DNA of 64,000 bases, from contig NZ_BBNM01000004.1 in assembly GCF_000760595.1 (NCBI RefSeq), forward strand, positions 1 through 64,000, read 5' to 3'. Position numbers and translations under genes: made by a program. Positions 9,472 to 19,124 of this stretch are shown here, piece by piece. The notes under the pieces were generated by a model that had not been told where the DNA came from, did not search any database, and worked only from the letters and a program-made list of their open reading frames with translations. The stretch is from Acinetobacter soli (GTDB lineage: Bacteria > Pseudomonadota > Gammaproteobacteria > Pseudomonadales > Moraxellaceae). Every line of letters starts with the position of its first letter. Positions within the stretch are counted from its first letter, which is position 1.

Positions 9472-10644
9472 TTATTTGGTTTCATTAAACAATTCACGTC
9501 CGATCAACATACGACGAATTTCAGATGTGCCTGCACCAATTTCATAAAGTTTTGCATCACGCCATAAACGACCTGTAGGGAATTCATTGATATAGCCATT
9601 GCCACCTAAAGTTTGAATTGCTTCACCTGCCATCCATGTCGCTTTTTCGGCTGCATATAAAATGGCACTTGCGGCATCTTTACGTAAGCTACGGTCATGA
9701 TCTGCTTTGTCGCAGGCTGTACCAACTGCATATACAAGCGCTTTGCAAGCCAGCCAAGTTGAATACATATCAGCAAGTTTTCCTTGCATCAGCTGGAACT
9801 CACCTAAAGCTTGTCCAAATTGTTCACGTTGATGTAAATAAGGAATCACAACATCCATGCAGGCGTCCATAATGCCAAGAGGGCCTGCGCTTAAAACTGC
9901 GCGCTCATAGTCCAAGCCACTCATCAGGACTTTGGCGCCATTACCGACACCACCCAACACGTTCTCAACCGGGACTTCTACATTATCAAAAAATAATGGA
10001 TAGGTATTTGAGCCGCGCATACCAAGTTTGTCTAGATGATGACCATGACTAAAACCGTTCATGTCTTTTTCAACTAAAAAAGCAGTCATGCCTTTAGCGC
10101 CTGCATGTGAGTCAGTTTTTGCGTATACCACTAAAACATCAGCATCACCGCCATTGGTTATCCACATTTTGGAACCATTTAAAACGAAATGATCACCTTT
10201 ATGTTCAGCACGTAATTTCATACTGACCACATCTGAACCCGCATTCGGTTCAGACATCGCCAAGGCACCGACATATTCACCAGAAATTAATTTCGGAAGA
10301 TATTTCTGCTTTTGCTGCTCACTGCCGTTGCGATTGATTTGATTGATACATAGATTTGAGTGTGCGCCGTATGAAAGTCCAATTGCAGCTGAAGCACGAG
10401 AAATTTCTTGCATAACAATAATATGAGCAAGATAACTGAGGTTTGTACCGCCGTATTCTTCAGAAACCGTTAGGCCTAATAAGCCCATATCACCGAACTT
10501 TTTCCATAAATGGCTCGGAAATTTATTGTCTTGATCTACTTGCTGAGCAATTGGTGCTATTTCTTTTGCACAAAATGCGGCAACTGAATCTTGAAGGGCA
10601 ATCAATGTTTCATCCAGACCAAAATTCAAGCTACGTAGGTTCAT
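9472..10644 (-). CDS. liuA: Isovaleryl-CoA dehydrogenase
   Basis: FAD-dependent dehydrogenation of isovaleryl-CoA to 3-methylcrotonyl-CoA, passing electrons to ETF. The 390-residue protein starting [18 protein letters not shown] matches the family length. It shows the acyl-CoA dehydrogenase signatures [16 protein letters not shown] and [35 protein letters not shown], each family-typical. The frame is open 34 codons further upstream, but the ATG at 10644 has an AGGA at the right distance and the longer version would run into the promoter. First gene of the liu operon, divergent from a TetR gene. Confidence 0.94.
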   Translation of the reverse strand: MNLRSLNFGLDETLIALQDSVAAFCAKEIAPIAQQVDQDNKFPSHLWKKFGDMGLLGLTVSEEYGGTNLSYLAHIIVMQEISRASAAIGLSYGAHSNLCINQINRNGSEQQKQKYLPKLISGEYVGALAMSEPNAGSDVVSMKLRAEHKGDHFVLNGSKMWITNGGDADVLVVYAKTDSHAGAKGMTAFLVEKDMNGFSHGHHLDKLGMRGSNTYPLFFDNVEVPVENVLGGVGNGAKVLMSGLDYERAVLSAGPLGIMDACMDVVIPYLHQREQFGQALGEFQLMQGKLADMYSTWLACKALVYAVGTACDKADHDRSLRKDAASAILYAAEKATWMAGEAIQTLGGNGYINEFPTGRLWRDAKLYEIGAGTSEIRRMLIGRELFNETK

Positions 10645-10731
10645 TGTGTTCATCCTATTGATTATATTTGTTGTTCCATAAGCATTCTTGTTTGTGCTTA
10701 AGATATACCATACAATGAATTTTTGAAAAAG

Positions 10732-10760
10732 TGAATACAGATTCATAAAATGATTTACAA
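10732..10760 (-). promoter_or_regulatory. Candidate sigma-70 promoter of the liu operon
   Basis: Reading the minus strand, a TTGTAA -35 (10755-10760) and TATTCA -10 (10732-10737) are separated by exactly 17 bp. The -35 box lies inside the inverted repeat at 10745-10770, so a repressor bound there would block RNA polymerase. Confidence 0.5.
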
Positions 10761-10770
10761 TTCATTTTAT
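10745..10770. promoter_or_regulatory. Perfect inverted repeat, candidate operator for the TetR regulator
   Basis: ATAAAATGA and TCATTTTAT are perfect 9-bp inverted arms separated by 8 bp. The repeat lies between the divergent liuA and tetR genes and covers the predicted liu -35 box. Position and symmetry fit a TetR-dimer operator controlling both directions. Confidence 0.65.
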
Positions 10771-10789
10771 TTGTTAGAGAATAAATCTT

Positions 10790-11407
10790 ATGAACTATAA
10801 ACGATCATCTTTAATGCAAGAACGGATGGAACAAAATCGTAAGTCGATTTTGAATTCAGCCAGAAAGTTAATTTCAGAAAGAGGGGTTAAAGACGCACAG
10901 ATACAAACAATTGCTGAGCAAGCAGGTGTTTCGAGTGGGTTGGTTTATCGCTATTTTGATAATAAAAGTCAGGTGCTGATCGAAGTTTTGTCAGAAGCGA
11001 TCAATACCGAATTATTGGTGATTGATGCGATTACAGAAAGTGATCTAACGGCGGAGCAGAAGCTACATAAAGCGGTAACTACCTTTGTAAAAAGGGCACT
11101 AAACAGCCCTCAGCTTGCATATTCACTCATGTTCGAGCCTGTTGATTCATTGGTAGAGCATGAGCGTTTTCGTGTTAAGCAGTTGATTAAACAAAGTATT
11201 ATTAAAATAATCGCAGATGGAAATGCGAGTGGAGAGTTTGCGTTGGAGGATTTAAACACCACAGCACTTTGTGTGGTTGGCGCGATGACTTATGTCGCCG
11301 TAGAACCTCTAGACCCAGCTCAAAATACAAAGTTCGATCAGCAACATAAAGACTATTTTTCAAAACAGATTGCTGATTTTTGTGTGAATGCCGTGAGGAA
11401 AAAATAG
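10790..11407 (+). CDS. TetR-family regulator, probable local repressor of the liu operon
   Basis: A 205-residue one-component regulator. The N-terminal helix-turn-helix is clear: ILNSARKLISERGVKDAQIQTIAEQAGVSSGLVYRYFDNKSQVLIEV. The C-terminal ligand-binding domain is helical and unassigned. It is transcribed away from liuA and the acyl-CoA synthetase gene follows it 108 bp downstream on the same strand. Known liu clusters of Pseudomonas use a MerR-type regulator, so a TetR protein here is a different solution. The inducer is probably an acyl-CoA of leucine or isovalerate degradation (inference). Confidence 0.88.
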   Translation: MNYKRSSLMQERMEQNRKSILNSARKLISERGVKDAQIQTIAEQAGVSSGLVYRYFDNKSQVLIEVLSEAINTELLVIDAITESDLTAEQKLHKAVTTFVKRALNSPQLAYSLMFEPVDSLVEHERFRVKQLIKQSIIKIIADGNASGEFALEDLNTTALCVVGAMTYVAVEPLDPAQNTKFDQQHKDYFSKQIADFCVNAVRKK

Positions 11408-11515
11408 GACATAAACAGTAGTAAAAATCAAAACAAGGCAGTTTGAAAAGTAGTTGCAGTAATAACAAGAGATGAAATCGGAACAGAATTAGAAAGAATC
11501 AAGGAGAATGATTCA

Positions 11516-13210
11516 ATGCAACAACAACGGTTAAGCTATGCCTCTGGACCAAGTGCACAGCCCTTATTGGGAATGACGATTGGAGAAAAATTTGATCAAG
11601 CTTGTCAGCAATATGCCGATCAAGAAGCGATTGTAAGTGCACATCAGAACAGACGGTTGAGCTATAAAGAGCTACAGGATGAAGTGAATGCTTTTGCCTG
11701 TAGCTTGCTCCAGCTCGGTTTAAGGAAAGGCGATCGACTTGGTATCTGGTCACCAAACTGTGTGGAATGGACGATCACTCAGTTTGCAGCTTTTAAAGCA
11801 GGAATTATCCTAGTGAACTTAAATCCTGCCTACAAAAGCCATGAGTTAGAGTATGTATTGAATAAAGTTTCCTGCAAAGGATTGGTCATCGCTTCACAAT
11901 TCAAAACGACTGATTATCAAGAATTTTTGACGCGAATTGCACCAGAAATTGTTGTCTGTACTGACAAAATGATTCATTCAGAGCGTCTGCCTTCCTTAAA
12001 ATTTGTGATCAAAATTGATGAAAAACAGCATACAGGTATTCATCGTTTTAATGATCTAGTTGTTGCACCAAGTCAACAACAACTCGATCAATTACAATTA
12101 GTGACGCAGCAATTGCAATTTGATGAAACCATTAATATTCAATTTACATCAGGTACAACGGGTAATCCGAAAGGCACAATGCTTACTCATCATAACATTT
12201 TGAATAATGGTTATTTTGTAGGAGAGGGCATTGGTTTAACGCCACAAGATAAAGTGTGTATCTCAGTACCTTTATTTCACTGTTTCGGTATGGTTATGGG
12301 AAATCTGGCCTGTATCACACATGGTTCTACTATGGTGTATCCATCAGCTGTTTTTAATCCATTAGAAACACTAAAGACCATTCACAACGAGCGTTGTACG
12401 GCAGCATACGGCGTACCCACCATGTTTATCGCCACTTTAGAGCATGAACAATTTAATGAATTTGACTTATCTAGCTTGCGCACAGGAATTATGGCGGGAA
12501 GCCCATGCCCACGTGAAATTATGCAGCGGGTGATTGATCGTATGCATATGTCAGAAATCACGATTTGCTATGGCATGACCGAGACTTCACCCGTAAGTGT
12601 ACAAAGCTCCGTGAATGACACGATTGATAAACGTGTCAGTACGGTTGGACAAGTTCATCCTCATGTCGAAATCAAAATCGTAGATCCTGAAGGACAACTT
12701 GTACCACAAGGAACTTTAGGCGAACTGTGCGTTAGAGGTTACTCGGTAATGGCTGGCTATTGGGGCGAAGAAGAAAAAACCCGTGAAGTCATTGATGCCG
12801 CAGGTTGGATGCATACAGGTGACATTGCGGAGATGGACGCTGAAGGGTTTGTCAAAATCAAAGGCCGTATTAAAGATGTGGTCATTCGTGGTGGAGAAAA
12901 TCTATTTCCTAAAGAAATTGAGGACTTTTTATATACCCACCCTGCAATCTGTGATGTGCAAGTGATTGGCCTGCCTGATATGCGTTATGGTGAAGAACTA
13001 TGCGCTTGTATTATTTTGCATGAACATCATCAGATCAATGAAGAAAGTATTCGTAGTTTCTGCAAGGAACACATTTCACACAATAAAGTGCCACGCTACG
13101 TAAAATTCTTAAATGAATTTCCGATGACCGCATCAGGCAAAGCGCAGAAGTTCAAGTTACAGGAAATCATGCGTGCTGAACTAAATTTAACTGGAAGCGT
13201 ATTCGACTAA
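11516..13210 (+). CDS. AMP-forming acyl-CoA synthetase
   Basis: Activates a carboxylic acid to its CoA thioester via an acyl-adenylate. The 564-residue ANL-family enzyme has the P-loop FTSGTTGNPKGTMLTHHN, the YGMTETSPVS adenylation motif, the GDIAEMDAEGFVKIKGRIKD hinge and the C-terminal PMTASGKAQKFKLQE lysine motif. Closest in look to medium-chain FadD-like enzymes. AAGGAG precedes the ATG by 9 nt. Position next to the liu operon suggests it activates isovalerate or another branched or terpenoid acid feeding that pathway, but the substrate cannot be read from the sequence. Confidence 0.9.
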   Translation: MQQQRLSYASGPSAQPLLGMTIGEKFDQACQQYADQEAIVSAHQNRRLSYKELQDEVNAFACSLLQLGLRKGDRLGIWSPNCVEWTITQFAAFKAGIILVNLNPAYKSHELEYVLNKVSCKGLVIASQFKTTDYQEFLTRIAPEIVVCTDKMIHSERLPSLKFVIKIDEKQHTGIHRFNDLVVAPSQQQLDQLQLVTQQLQFDETINIQFTSGTTGNPKGTMLTHHNILNNGYFVGEGIGLTPQDKVCISVPLFHCFGMVMGNLACITHGSTMVYPSAVFNPLETLKTIHNERCTAAYGVPTMFIATLEHEQFNEFDLSSLRTGIMAGSPCPREIMQRVIDRMHMSEITICYGMTETSPVSVQSSVNDTIDKRVSTVGQVHPHVEIKIVDPEGQLVPQGTLGELCVRGYSVMAGYWGEEEKTREVIDAAGWMHTGDIAEMDAEGFVKIKGRIKDVVIRGGENLFPKEIEDFLYTHPAICDVQVIGLPDMRYGEELCACIILHEHHQINEESIRSFCKEHISHNKVPRYVKFLNEFPMTASGKAQKFKLQEIMRAELNLTGSVFD

Positions 13211-13272
13211 ATGTGTTTTACATCATATAGAAAAACAGCATTTTAAAGTTATAAGGCAAAGGATCTTCGTCA

Positions 13273-13965
13273 ATGGCAAAAGATTTTAATAGTCCAAAGA
13301 TCGTTGAAGCATATGATGAACATATCCGTAAATTAATTCCCGGATATGAAATCATTCATCAACAAGTGGATGCCATTTTGCAGTCTGTACTTCAACCAAC
13401 CGCACACATACTTATTGTTGGATGTGGAACAGGTTATGAGTTGGAATATTTACTCAATAAACATCCTGATTGGACATTTACTGCACTTGATCCTTCTTTA
13501 GCCATGCTTGAAATGGCAGAAACACGTGTTAAACACATGGGAAAGTCAGCTCAGGTACAGTTTGTACATGGCGATCATTCTACTTTAACTGAAGCTGCTG
13601 TTTTTGATGCTGCACTTTCTATTTTAGTCGCGCACTTTATTGCTGATGAACAAAAAAATGAATTTTATAGCAGTATCCATCGTTGCTTAAAAAGGAGTGG
13701 ACTGTTATTGACCTATGATTTAATGCCTTGCAGCAACCCTCAGCATTTACAAGCTTTACGTTATTTATGTATGACTCAAGGCCTAACTGAATTGCAATGC
13801 CAGAAAATGTTAGATCGCATGGAAAATGACTTTTTCACTATTTCATTCAGTGAATATCAGCAACGACTCCAAGACATTGGTTTTAAAGACGTACATTCAT
13901 ACAGTCAAATCTTAATGTATCAGGGTTTGATTGCCAAAAAGGCAGAAATTGCCGAGTCTGCTTAA
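13273..13965 (+). CDS. Class I SAM-dependent methyltransferase
   Basis: A 230-residue protein with SAM motif I ILIVGCGTGYELEYLL, an acidic residue ending the second strand (FTALDPSLAMLEMAE), FVHGDHSTL and the post-I region AALSILVAHFIADEQKNEFY. No membrane segments. It lies 62 bp after the acyl-CoA synthetase and before the porin gene on the same strand, so the three may be one transcriptional unit. Substrate unknown; small-molecule or lipid-like methylation is as likely as any. Confidence 0.82.
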   Translation: MAKDFNSPKIVEAYDEHIRKLIPGYEIIHQQVDAILQSVLQPTAHILIVGCGTGYELEYLLNKHPDWTFTALDPSLAMLEMAETRVKHMGKSAQVQFVHGDHSTLTEAAVFDAALSILVAHFIADEQKNEFYSSIHRCLKRSGLLLTYDLMPCSNPQHLQALRYLCMTQGLTELQCQKMLDRMENDFFTISFSEYQQRLQDIGFKDVHSYSQILMYQGLIAKKAEIAESA

Positions 13966-14256
13966 GCCCCATAACCCAAGAGACGCATTCATAATGAAAA
14001 AATGATGAGAAGAACAATTTAGATTTTATTTTTACCAAACGTTCAATTCACAGTGACTTTCATAGTGATTGTGAGGTTCTTTTTGTCTAAATAAATTGCT
14101 ATAGAAAATAATCAAAGGAGACTAAATAAATAAAAATCAAATGATTAGGTTTTAAAACAAGAAATGCGTTGCAGTCATCAAGTACTGCAAAGGATACAAC
14201 GCAAACACAAAATGAACTTAAAAGCTAAAGTTCATGAAATAAGGAAATTGATTTTA
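13966..14256. other. Intergenic region with structured 5' leader before the porin gene
   Basis: No credible gene. It holds a quasi-palindrome TCACA...TGTGA (14048-14074) and, nearer the porin, two overlapping hairpins: TTGCAGT/ACTGCAA (14169-14190) and TGCGTTG/CAACGCA (14165-14203). They share bases 14169-14171, so only one can form fully. An AGGAGA at about 14115 is followed only by a four-codon ORF. Confidence 0.4.
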
Positions 14257-15600
14257 ATGAAAAGATTCATCTTCACAATTCGGCAAAGTGTTTTAGCGCT
14301 GTCTGTACTTGCTGTCATGTCTGGAAGTTATGCAGGCTCAGAAAGCGCAGAAATAGAAAAACTTCGCCAAGAAGTAAAAGAGCTGCGCGCAATGCAGCAA
14401 AATTCAGAAATAGATAAACTTCGTCAAGAAGTAAAAGAATTGCGTGCAATGCAGCAAAATTATATTCAGCAAACTCCGCCTGTTCAGCCCGTTACTCAGG
14501 TCATGGTTGCACCTAAAACTGAACCCGTTCAATCCGCAACGCCGAAATTATCACTCACCAAATCTGGTGCAGAGGTGAATTTATATGGATATTTGCGTGC
14601 AGACGCATCGTATCAAGCCAAAGGCGCATCAACGATGTACAACAATATCAGCGGCGTACCACTAGAAGGAACTGCTGAAGAAGCGCAACAAAAAGATCGC
14701 TTGCATACCACTGCAAATGTTTCTCGGATCGGTCTTAATTTTAAAACACCGACTGCTATGGGTGATGTCGGTGGAAAATTAGAAATGGACTTCTTTGGTA
14801 GTGCATCACGCGATCAATTCCGTATCCGCCATGCCTACTTAACTTTTGATAAATGGTTATTAGGTCAGACATGGTCAACGTTTATCGCACCTGAATATTA
14901 CCCGGAAACGGTCGATGCGGCGACCTATGTAGGCGGAGCATTACAGCGCTCACCATTGGTTCGTTATAGTGACAATATTACGGCAAATACCAGCTTTGCT
15001 TTAGCAGTAGAAGATCCTAAATATACAACAAGCTCTGACCCTGATAATGAAATGCGTTTACCTGCCTTTGTTGGACGTATAAATCATAAGTTTGCCAATG
15101 GTTCTATGCTGTCAGGACGTAGCTTTGTCGCTGAAAAGAAAACCAGTCAAGATGAACAATGGGCTTGGGGTGTCGGGATTGGTGGAAAGTATCAGTTAAC
15201 ACCAAAAACTTTCCTCAAAGCAGACTATAACCATATTAAAGGTGACGGACGCTTCCTGTTATGGAGCAATAGCAGCTATGTAATTGATGATCAAAAACAT
15301 ATTCAAAGCAATGAGTTTGATTCAATTTCAGCAGGGATTACCCATCAATTTAATACTCAATTTCGTTCAACATTGGGTTATGGCTACATGAAAGCCAAGG
15401 ACAACAATGCTTTTGCACGAATCAATCAAGACAACACAACTCAAAATAAAGAACTATGGCAAAGCTGGATCAATGGCATGTACAAACCTTACAACCCAGT
15501 TACTTTGGGGATGGAATATGTCTACGGTGAACGTGAAACCTTTGATGGTCGCACAGGGACGGATAATCGTATCAATATAATGGCGATTTATGATTTTTAA
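14257..15600 (+). CDS. dcaP-like: DcaP-family outer-membrane porin
   Basis: Trimeric outer-membrane channel for negatively charged small molecules; in Acinetobacter the family is linked to dicarboxylate uptake. From the ATG at 14257 there is a signal peptide (MKRFIFTIRQSVLALSVLAVMSGSYAG), then a heptad coiled coil built of two 19-residue repeats (SEIDKLRQEVKELRAMQQN and a near copy), a Pro-rich linker, and a beta-barrel from about residue 110 beginning EVNLYGYLRADASYQ and ending in Phe (IMAIYDF), the usual outer-membrane C-terminus. The open frame extends 31 codons upstream but that part is not signal-like. It precedes an aromatic-acid carrier, suggesting a shared substrate. Confidence 0.9.
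   Translation: MKRFIFTIRQSVLALSVLAVMSGSYAGSESAEIEKLRQEVKELRAMQQNSEIDKLRQEVKELRAMQQNYIQQTPPVQPVTQVMVAPKTEPVQSATPKLSLTKSGAEVNLYGYLRADASYQAKGASTMYNNISGVPLEGTAEEAQQKDRLHTTANVSRIGLNFKTPTAMGDVGGKLEMDFFGSASRDQFRIRHAYLTFDKWLLGQTWSTFIAPEYYPETVDAATYVGGALQRSPLVRYSDNITANTSFALAVEDPKYTTSSDPDNEMRLPAFVGRINHKFANGSMLSGRSFVAEKKTSQDEQWAWGVGIGGKYQLTPKTFLKADYNHIKGDGRFLLWSNSSYVIDDQKHIQSNEFDSISAGITHQFNTQFRSTLGYGYMKAKDNNAFARINQDNTTQNKELWQSWINGMYKPYNPVTLGMEYVYGERETFDGRTGTDNRINIMAIYDF
14347..14460 (+). repeat. Tandem 57-bp in-frame repeat encoding the porin coiled coil
   Basis: Two copies (14347-14403, 14404-14460). Each encodes 19 residues, E-I-[ED]-K-L-R-Q-E-V-K-E-L-R-A-M-Q-Q-N preceded by Ala or Ser. Only the first residue, one Glu/Asp site and a few silent third positions differ, so the duplication is recent or kept alike. 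Confidence 0.9.
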
Positions 15601-15694
15601 TACTGATAAAGCCTTGAATAACAGTGTTTTCTTTAAGTTGCATTATGTCGTTTTAAATATTAATTAGGAATTTTTCTCATTGAGGAGATGCAGA

Positions 15695-17059
15695 ATGACA
15701 ACATCTACAGTTAATGTAAATGCAGTAATTGATCAAGCAAAATTTACACCTTTTCACTGGAGTATTTTACTTTGGTGCTTAATGATTATTATTTTTGATG
15801 GTTACGATCTCGTCATTTATGGCGTAGTTTTACCCTTACTCATGCAGGAATGGTCTCTCACTTCTGTACAAGCAGGCATGCTCGCCAGTACGGCGTTATG
15901 CGGGATGATGTTTGGTGCAATGTCGTTTGGTGCTTTGGCAGATAAAATCGGACGCAAAAATGTTATTTTAATTTGTGTGACGTTTTTTAGTGGGTTTACT
16001 TTTTTAGGTGCATTTGCATCTAATCCTTATGAATTTGGTATTTTACGGTTTTTAGCAGGTTTAGGAATAGGCGGGGTGATGCCAAATCTCGTCGCACTCA
16101 CATCAGAGTACGCACCCAAACGTATTCGCAGTACTTTAGTTGGCACAATGTTTAGTGGTTATGCCATCGGTGGCATTTTATCAGCACTGATCGGAAGTTA
16201 TTTAGTTGAAAGTCAGGGTTGGCAAATCATGTTCTTGATTGCCGGTGTTCCTTTGATTTTATTACCTGTGATTTGGAAATTCTTGCCTGAATCTTTAACC
16301 TTTTTGGTTAAAACTGGCAAAACGGATCAAGCACATAGGATCATTCAAAAAATTTCACCTGAACAAAGCATCGGTATCAATACACGTTTAGTGCTGAATG
16401 AAGATCATGTTCCAGCAGGTAGTTCTGTAAAAGGCTTATTTCAACAAGGACGTGCATTCAATACGCTTATGTTTTGGGTGTTGTTCTTTATGTGCTTATT
16501 AATGGTGTACGCACTAAGTAGTTGGTTGCCAAAACTTATGCTTGCAGCAGGTTATTCACTCGGCAAGAGTATCTTATTCTTGTTTGCCCTAAATGTGGGT
16601 GCCATGATGGGTTCAATTGGTGGCGGTATTCTTTCAGACAAATTCCATTTAAAACCTGTAATTATGGGAATGCTGATGGCAGGTGTAGTGGCACTGATCG
16701 GCTTAGGATTTAACTCTCCAGCTTATGTTTTATATGGTTTAGTCACTGTGGCTGGTGCAGCGACGATTGGAACTTCAATCCTTCTTTATAGCTATGTTGC
16801 TCAATACTATCCATTGAGTGTTCGCTCAACTGGAATTGGCTGTGCTTCGGGTGTAGGTCGAATTGGTGCGATTGTCGGTCCGATTTTGACGGGTTTGTTA
16901 TTAACCTTGAACTTACCGCATACCATGAATTTTGTGATGATTTCTATCCCTGCAATGTTAGCAATCTGCGCGATATTAACTTTAAAACGTCATAAATTTG
17001 ATGATGAGCAACAAGTACAAGAAGTAAAAACAAGTTTGAACGAATCAAGTAGTGCCTAA
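15695..17059 (+). CDS. MFS transporter, aromatic acid:H+ symporter (AAHS) family
   Basis: A 454-residue inner-membrane carrier with 12 predicted helices. Family marks include DGYDLVIYGVVLPLLMQEW in helix 1, the loop 2-3 motif GALADKIGRKNVI, RFLAGLGIGGVMPNLVALTSEYAPKRIRS and GGILSDKFHLKP. This is the BenK/PcaK/VanK type seen in Acinetobacter, importing aromatic or similar acids with protons. The ATG at 15695 follows GAGGAGA; a TTG five codons earlier is less likely. It lies behind the DcaP porin, giving an outer plus inner membrane uptake pair. A strong terminator follows. Confidence 0.9.
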   Translation: MTTSTVNVNAVIDQAKFTPFHWSILLWCLMIIIFDGYDLVIYGVVLPLLMQEWSLTSVQAGMLASTALCGMMFGAMSFGALADKIGRKNVILICVTFFSGFTFLGAFASNPYEFGILRFLAGLGIGGVMPNLVALTSEYAPKRIRSTLVGTMFSGYAIGGILSALIGSYLVESQGWQIMFLIAGVPLILLPVIWKFLPESLTFLVKTGKTDQAHRIIQKISPEQSIGINTRLVLNEDHVPAGSSVKGLFQQGRAFNTLMFWVLFFMCLLMVYALSSWLPKLMLAAGYSLGKSILFLFALNVGAMMGSIGGGILSDKFHLKPVIMGMLMAGVVALIGLGFNSPAYVLYGLVTVAGAATIGTSILLYSYVAQYYPLSVRSTGIGCASGVGRIGAIVGPILTGLLLTLNLPHTMNFVMISIPAMLAICAILTLKRHKFDDEQQVQEVKTSLNESSSA

Positions 17060-17092
17060 TCTACCATTACTTGATTGCTCCCCAAAACACGA

Positions 17093-17125
17093 AAAGCACA
17101 TTAGATACGCTGATGTGCTTTTTTT
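17093..17125 (+). terminator. Intrinsic terminator after the AAHS transporter
   Basis: Stem AAGCACAT/ATGTGCTT (17094-17101 with 17113-17120) followed by an unbroken T run to 17125. Confidence 0.85.
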
Positions 17126-17327
17126 GATACAAATACTCATTGGCCAGAAGAAAAACGACTTAAAACACTTAAACTGGATTATGAGCTGACAATACACCAG
17201 AGGTTTTGAGTGGTGAAACCTACCCACAAACAGGTGAGTGGTAATCGTGCTGCAAAGATGGAAAAAGCATAGCCAAAATTATTTCGATTCAATACTATAT
17301 AGCGCACATTTTCTTGTATCTCCCGCT

Positions 17328-19124
17328 ATGCAATTTAGACATGATATCCAGATTTTAAGGGGCATCGCTGTGAGCCTCGTGGTGCTGTTTCATCTTGAGT
17401 TTTCTCAATTGGCCAGTGGTTTTCTTGGTGTCGATATCTTTTTTGTGATTAGCGGTTTCTTAATGGCTGTGTTGTATAAAACCGGCAATGTACACGACTT
17501 TTTTGAGCGCCGTGCAAAACGCTTACTACCAAGCTATTTTGCTGTGGTGATCGGTACGCTGTTGGCATCTATGCTGCTGTTGCTTCCATCAGAAATGATA
17601 CAAGTTGAAAAGCAGGCTTTTTTTAGTCTCTTTTTTGCCAATAATTTAAGCTTTTGGACGCTCAATACCTATTTCGACAAAAGTAATTTTAAACCCTTAC
17701 TGCATCTTTGGTCGCTGGGTGTCGAAATACAGTTTTATTTATTTGTGCCATTATTGGTTTGGTTTTTCAATAAAAATCGGGCTTTGCTTCTCTTAACCAC
17801 GCTGATCTCATTGGGCTTATGTATATACGAAGTCGGCATATCACCTAAAACCTCATTCTTTATGATGCCACTTCGGCTTTGGGAGTTCTTGATTGGTTTT
17901 ATGGTTGCCAAGTACTTCACAGAGCAAGGTAACTTAAAATTCAATCAATCCTGGATCGGATTAATTGGTTTATGTTTGCTGGTTGCAATTCCGTTTATGC
18001 ATGTCAACGGTAACAGTTTTAACCGTATTGAAGCACATCCTAGTTTATTTGCTTTACTCGTTTGCCTCGCAACCGCTGTTATTTTAGTGTTTGGCTTACC
18101 TAAGTTTTTAATCAATTCACCCATAGCTAAACTTTTTGTCCATCTTGGCAAATATTCTTATTCTATTTATTTGGTGCATTTTCCTGTGATTGTTTTGTAC
18201 TTGTACAAGCCTTTTTCAGGGACCATCATGCACCCTGCAAATATTCAGGAGCAAGTCACGCTCTTGATATTGATCATGCTTTTGTCTGTGCTGCTTTACA
18301 AATTGATCGAAACGCGGAAATATCATCACATCTTCAAAGTTTATATCATTGGATGTATTACAGTATTTGGGTTGATCGGTTGCTCGAAAGTCATTTACCA
18401 AACTCAGTATACACAAGTCGAAAAAAACATATTTTCTGGTCTAACCGATCGCTCTGTATATCGATGCGGTCTTTTCTTCCCGATTATTCACCCCAACACA
18501 CTCACTTGCCGTATTAATACCGACGAACAAAAGCAATCTGTGGTGTTGTTAGGTAATAGCCATTCAGATTCAATCAAGAACGTCTTTGCCGATATTGCAG
18601 TACAGCGTGGATTCAATACCTATTTATTCGCGGTCAATGACCCGATGACACGAGAGATTTTGCCACCAGAGGCTATTATTCAAGAAACCTTAAAACGCCA
18701 TGCAAAATGGATTTTTATTCACTATAAGGTCGATACCTTAAACCCTAAAAAACTAGATCGTCTTGCTGAACTAGCAGCAAAGCATCAGATTCGTTTGAGC
18801 CTGATCATGCCTGTTCCGGTGTATGAACATGGCAATTACTATTATAAATCAATCCCGGCCACACTTTACTATGGGCGCAGTTCTCATATCACTGAGCAAG
18901 ATTATCTTAAACGTAATCAGACGCTGATACAGCAGGCGAAGCAACTCGAAGCTCGATATCCTAATTTTCAAACCTTACCAGTCGTTCAGACGTTTTGTAC
19001 ACCTGTATGTCAGATCAGCACAGCAGACAAACGTCCGTATTATTTTGATGATGACCATCTCACGCTTACAGGAAGCCAGTTGATGGTTCCTGTCATTCGT
19101 CAAGCATTTGAATCTTCAAGGTAA
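17328..19124 (+). CDS. Membrane acyltransferase with SGNH domain (OafA/YrhL family)
   Basis: O-acetylates a surface sugar, lipopolysaccharide or capsule component. The N-terminal half is an acyltransferase-3 domain: RHDIQILRGIAVSLVVLFH with its conserved His, VDIFFVISGFLMA, HLWSLGVEIQFYLFVPLLV, ten or so helices. The C-terminal part (from about residue 400) is a periplasmic SGNH domain with VVLLGNSHSDSI (Ser nucleophile) and FDDDHLTLTGSQ (Asp-His). I start at the ATG 17328 (598 residues) since this gives the usual family N-terminus; a GTG at 17238 is open in frame. It stands alone, not in a glycan cluster, so its target cannot be named. Confidence 0.9.
   Translation: MQFRHDIQILRGIAVSLVVLFHLEFSQLASGFLGVDIFFVISGFLMAVLYKTGNVHDFFERRAKRLLPSYFAVVIGTLLASMLLLLPSEMIQVEKQAFFSLFFANNLSFWTLNTYFDKSNFKPLLHLWSLGVEIQFYLFVPLLVWFFNKNRALLLLTTLISLGLCIYEVGISPKTSFFMMPLRLWEFLIGFMVAKYFTEQGNLKFNQSWIGLIGLCLLVAIPFMHVNGNSFNRIEAHPSLFALLVCLATAVILVFGLPKFLINSPIAKLFVHLGKYSYSIYLVHFPVIVLYLYKPFSGTIMHPANIQEQVTLLILIMLLSVLLYKLIETRKYHHIFKVYIIGCITVFGLIGCSKVIYQTQYTQVEKNIFSGLTDRSVYRCGLFFPIIHPNTLTCRINTDEQKQSVVLLGNSHSDSIKNVFADIAVQRGFNTYLFAVNDPMTREILPPEAIIQETLKRHAKWIFIHYKVDTLNPKKLDRLAELAAKHQIRLSLIMPVPVYEHGNYYYKSIPATLYYGRSSHITEQDYLKRNQTLIQQAKQLEARYPNFQTLPVVQTFCTPVCQISTADKRPYYFDDDHLTLTGSQLMVPVIRQAFESSR

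Noticed and set aside
10645..10746. Longer N-terminus of isovaleryl-CoA dehydrogenase
   Set aside because: Would cover the predicted promoter and exceeds the family length; internal ATG with AGGA fits better.
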